Part shown: piece after piece, positions 6,783 to 7,374 of the stretch
Layout of the letters: the number at the start of each line of letters is the position of its first letter
Numbering within the stretch: position 1 is the first letter of the stretch
NCBI GenBank assembly: GCA_002341345.1
Contig: DDNW01000007.1
Span: 787 to 8,160 of the forward strand
DNA from: Erythrobacter sp. UBA2510
Lineage (GTDB): Bacteria; Pseudomonadota; Alphaproteobacteria; Sphingomonadales; Sphingomonadaceae
Length of the DNA stretch: 7,374 nucleotides
Direction of reading: 5' to 3'
Notes under the pieces: model-generated
What the model was told of the DNA's origin: nothing
Seen by the model: only the letters and a program-made list of their open reading frames with translations
Database searches by the model: none
Program-made: the position numbers and the translations under genes

Positions 6783-7374
6783 TGAGTTTTGCCGCCACGA
6801 TCCTGACGCTTTACCCGGAAATGTTTCCGGGACCGCTCGGCGTGAGCCTTGCGGGCCGTGCGCTCGAACAGGGCAAGTGGTCGTGCGAGACGGTGCAGAT
6901 CCGCGACTTCGCCACGGACAAGCACCGCACGGTCGATGATACGCCTGCCGGGGGCGGGGCAGGCATGGTGCTGAAGGCCGATGTGCTTGCAGCGGCGCTG
7001 GATTTTGCTGAGCGTTCCCAAGCAAGCACGCAGAAAATCCCGGTCCTCGCCATGACTCCGCGCGGCAAACCGATATCGCAGGAGCGCATCCGTGAGATCG
7101 CATCAGGCCCTGGCGTCACCCTGATTTGCGGGCGGTTCGAGGGCTTTGACGAGCGCTTTTTCGATGGCCGACCGCACATCGAGCAGGTCAGTCTGGCCGA
7201 CATCGTCCTGTCGGGCGGAGAGCCTGCTGCTCTGGCGATACTCGACGCTTGCATTCGCCTGCTTCCCGGCGTAATGGGCGCGCCTTCCAGCGGTACCGAG
7301 GAAAGCTTCGAAACGGGGCTGCTCGAATATCCGCAATATACCCGACCTCAGGAATGGGAAGGGCGCACGATCCC
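6782..7374 (+). CDS. trmD: tRNA (guanine-N1)-methyltransferase TrmD, partial, C-terminus off window
   Basis: TrmD uses S-adenosylmethionine to methylate G37 next to the anticodon, preventing +1 frameshifting. From ATG 6782 there are 197 complete codons to the edge; the family is about 240-255 residues, so roughly 50 are missing. Motifs seen are LYPEMF (10-15), [13 protein letters not shown] (41-53), GGGAGM (57-62), [10 protein letters not shown] (116-125), [12 protein letters not shown] (139-150) for the trefoil-knot AdoMet site, and [16 protein letters not shown] (179-194). Two departures from E. coli TrmD are visible: GGGAGM instead of GGGPGM, and Glu174 where alignment by eye puts catalytic Asp169. 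Both may be normal for this lineage. The start overlaps the previous stop by one base (TGATG). rplS would be expected next, outside the window. Confidence 0.97.
   Translation, partial: MSFAATILTLYPEMFPGPLGVSLAGRALEQGKWSCETVQIRDFATDKHRTVDDTPAGGGAGMVLKADVLAAALDFAERSQASTQKIPVLAMTPRGKPISQERIREIASGPGVTLICGRFEGFDERFFDGRPHIEQVSLADIVLSGGEPAALAILDACIRLLPGVMGAPSSGTEESFETGLLEYPQYTRPQEWEGRTI

Overview
The window (7374 bases, GC-rich, tightly packed) looks like a core chromosomal segment of an alphaproteobacterium, most likely a sphingomonad of the Erythrobacteraceae type. That placement is inferred from the gene set (class II-like AroA divergent from a FYDLN zinc-ribbon protein, then a tRNA-Ala, ffh, and rpsP-rimM-...-trmD) and from memory of protein families. 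No database search was run.

Left part (1-1479): the 5' two-thirds to three-quarters of aroA (EPSP synthase) runs leftwards off the edge. It is transcribed divergently from a small FYDLN_acid zinc-ribbon protein with a long Asp/Glu tail. The aroA reading frame is open to the window edge and starts with GTG, so it is easy to miss.

Middle (1480-2036): a non-coding stretch of about 560 bases carries tRNA-Ala(GGC) at 1687-1762, several perfect hairpins, a nested REP-like palindrome and a terminator-like hairpin plus T-run just before ffh.

Right part (2037-7374): co-directional genes ffh (SRP GTPase), rpsP (S16 with a long acidic tail), rimM (30S maturation), four small membrane-associated genes, then trmD (tRNA m1G37 methyltransferase, cut by the window edge). 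rpsP, rimM and trmD usually sit together (rpsP-rimM-trmD-rplS). Here about 2.2 kb of membrane genes separates rimM from trmD: a 3-TM protein, a tail-anchored GRDP-like protein, a TIGR04222-like membrane protein ending in a Gly/Asp/Cys tail, and a small 3-TM protein with a loop Cys pair. Short gaps, a GTGA overlap and a TGATG junction suggest one transcript with the translation genes.

The best candidate for undescribed biology is this membrane cassette, above all the coupled pair at 5029-6377: a His/Cys-bearing tail-anchored protein followed by a membrane protein with a C-G-G-G-C-G-G-C tail. Its function is unknown and cannot be settled from sequence alone.
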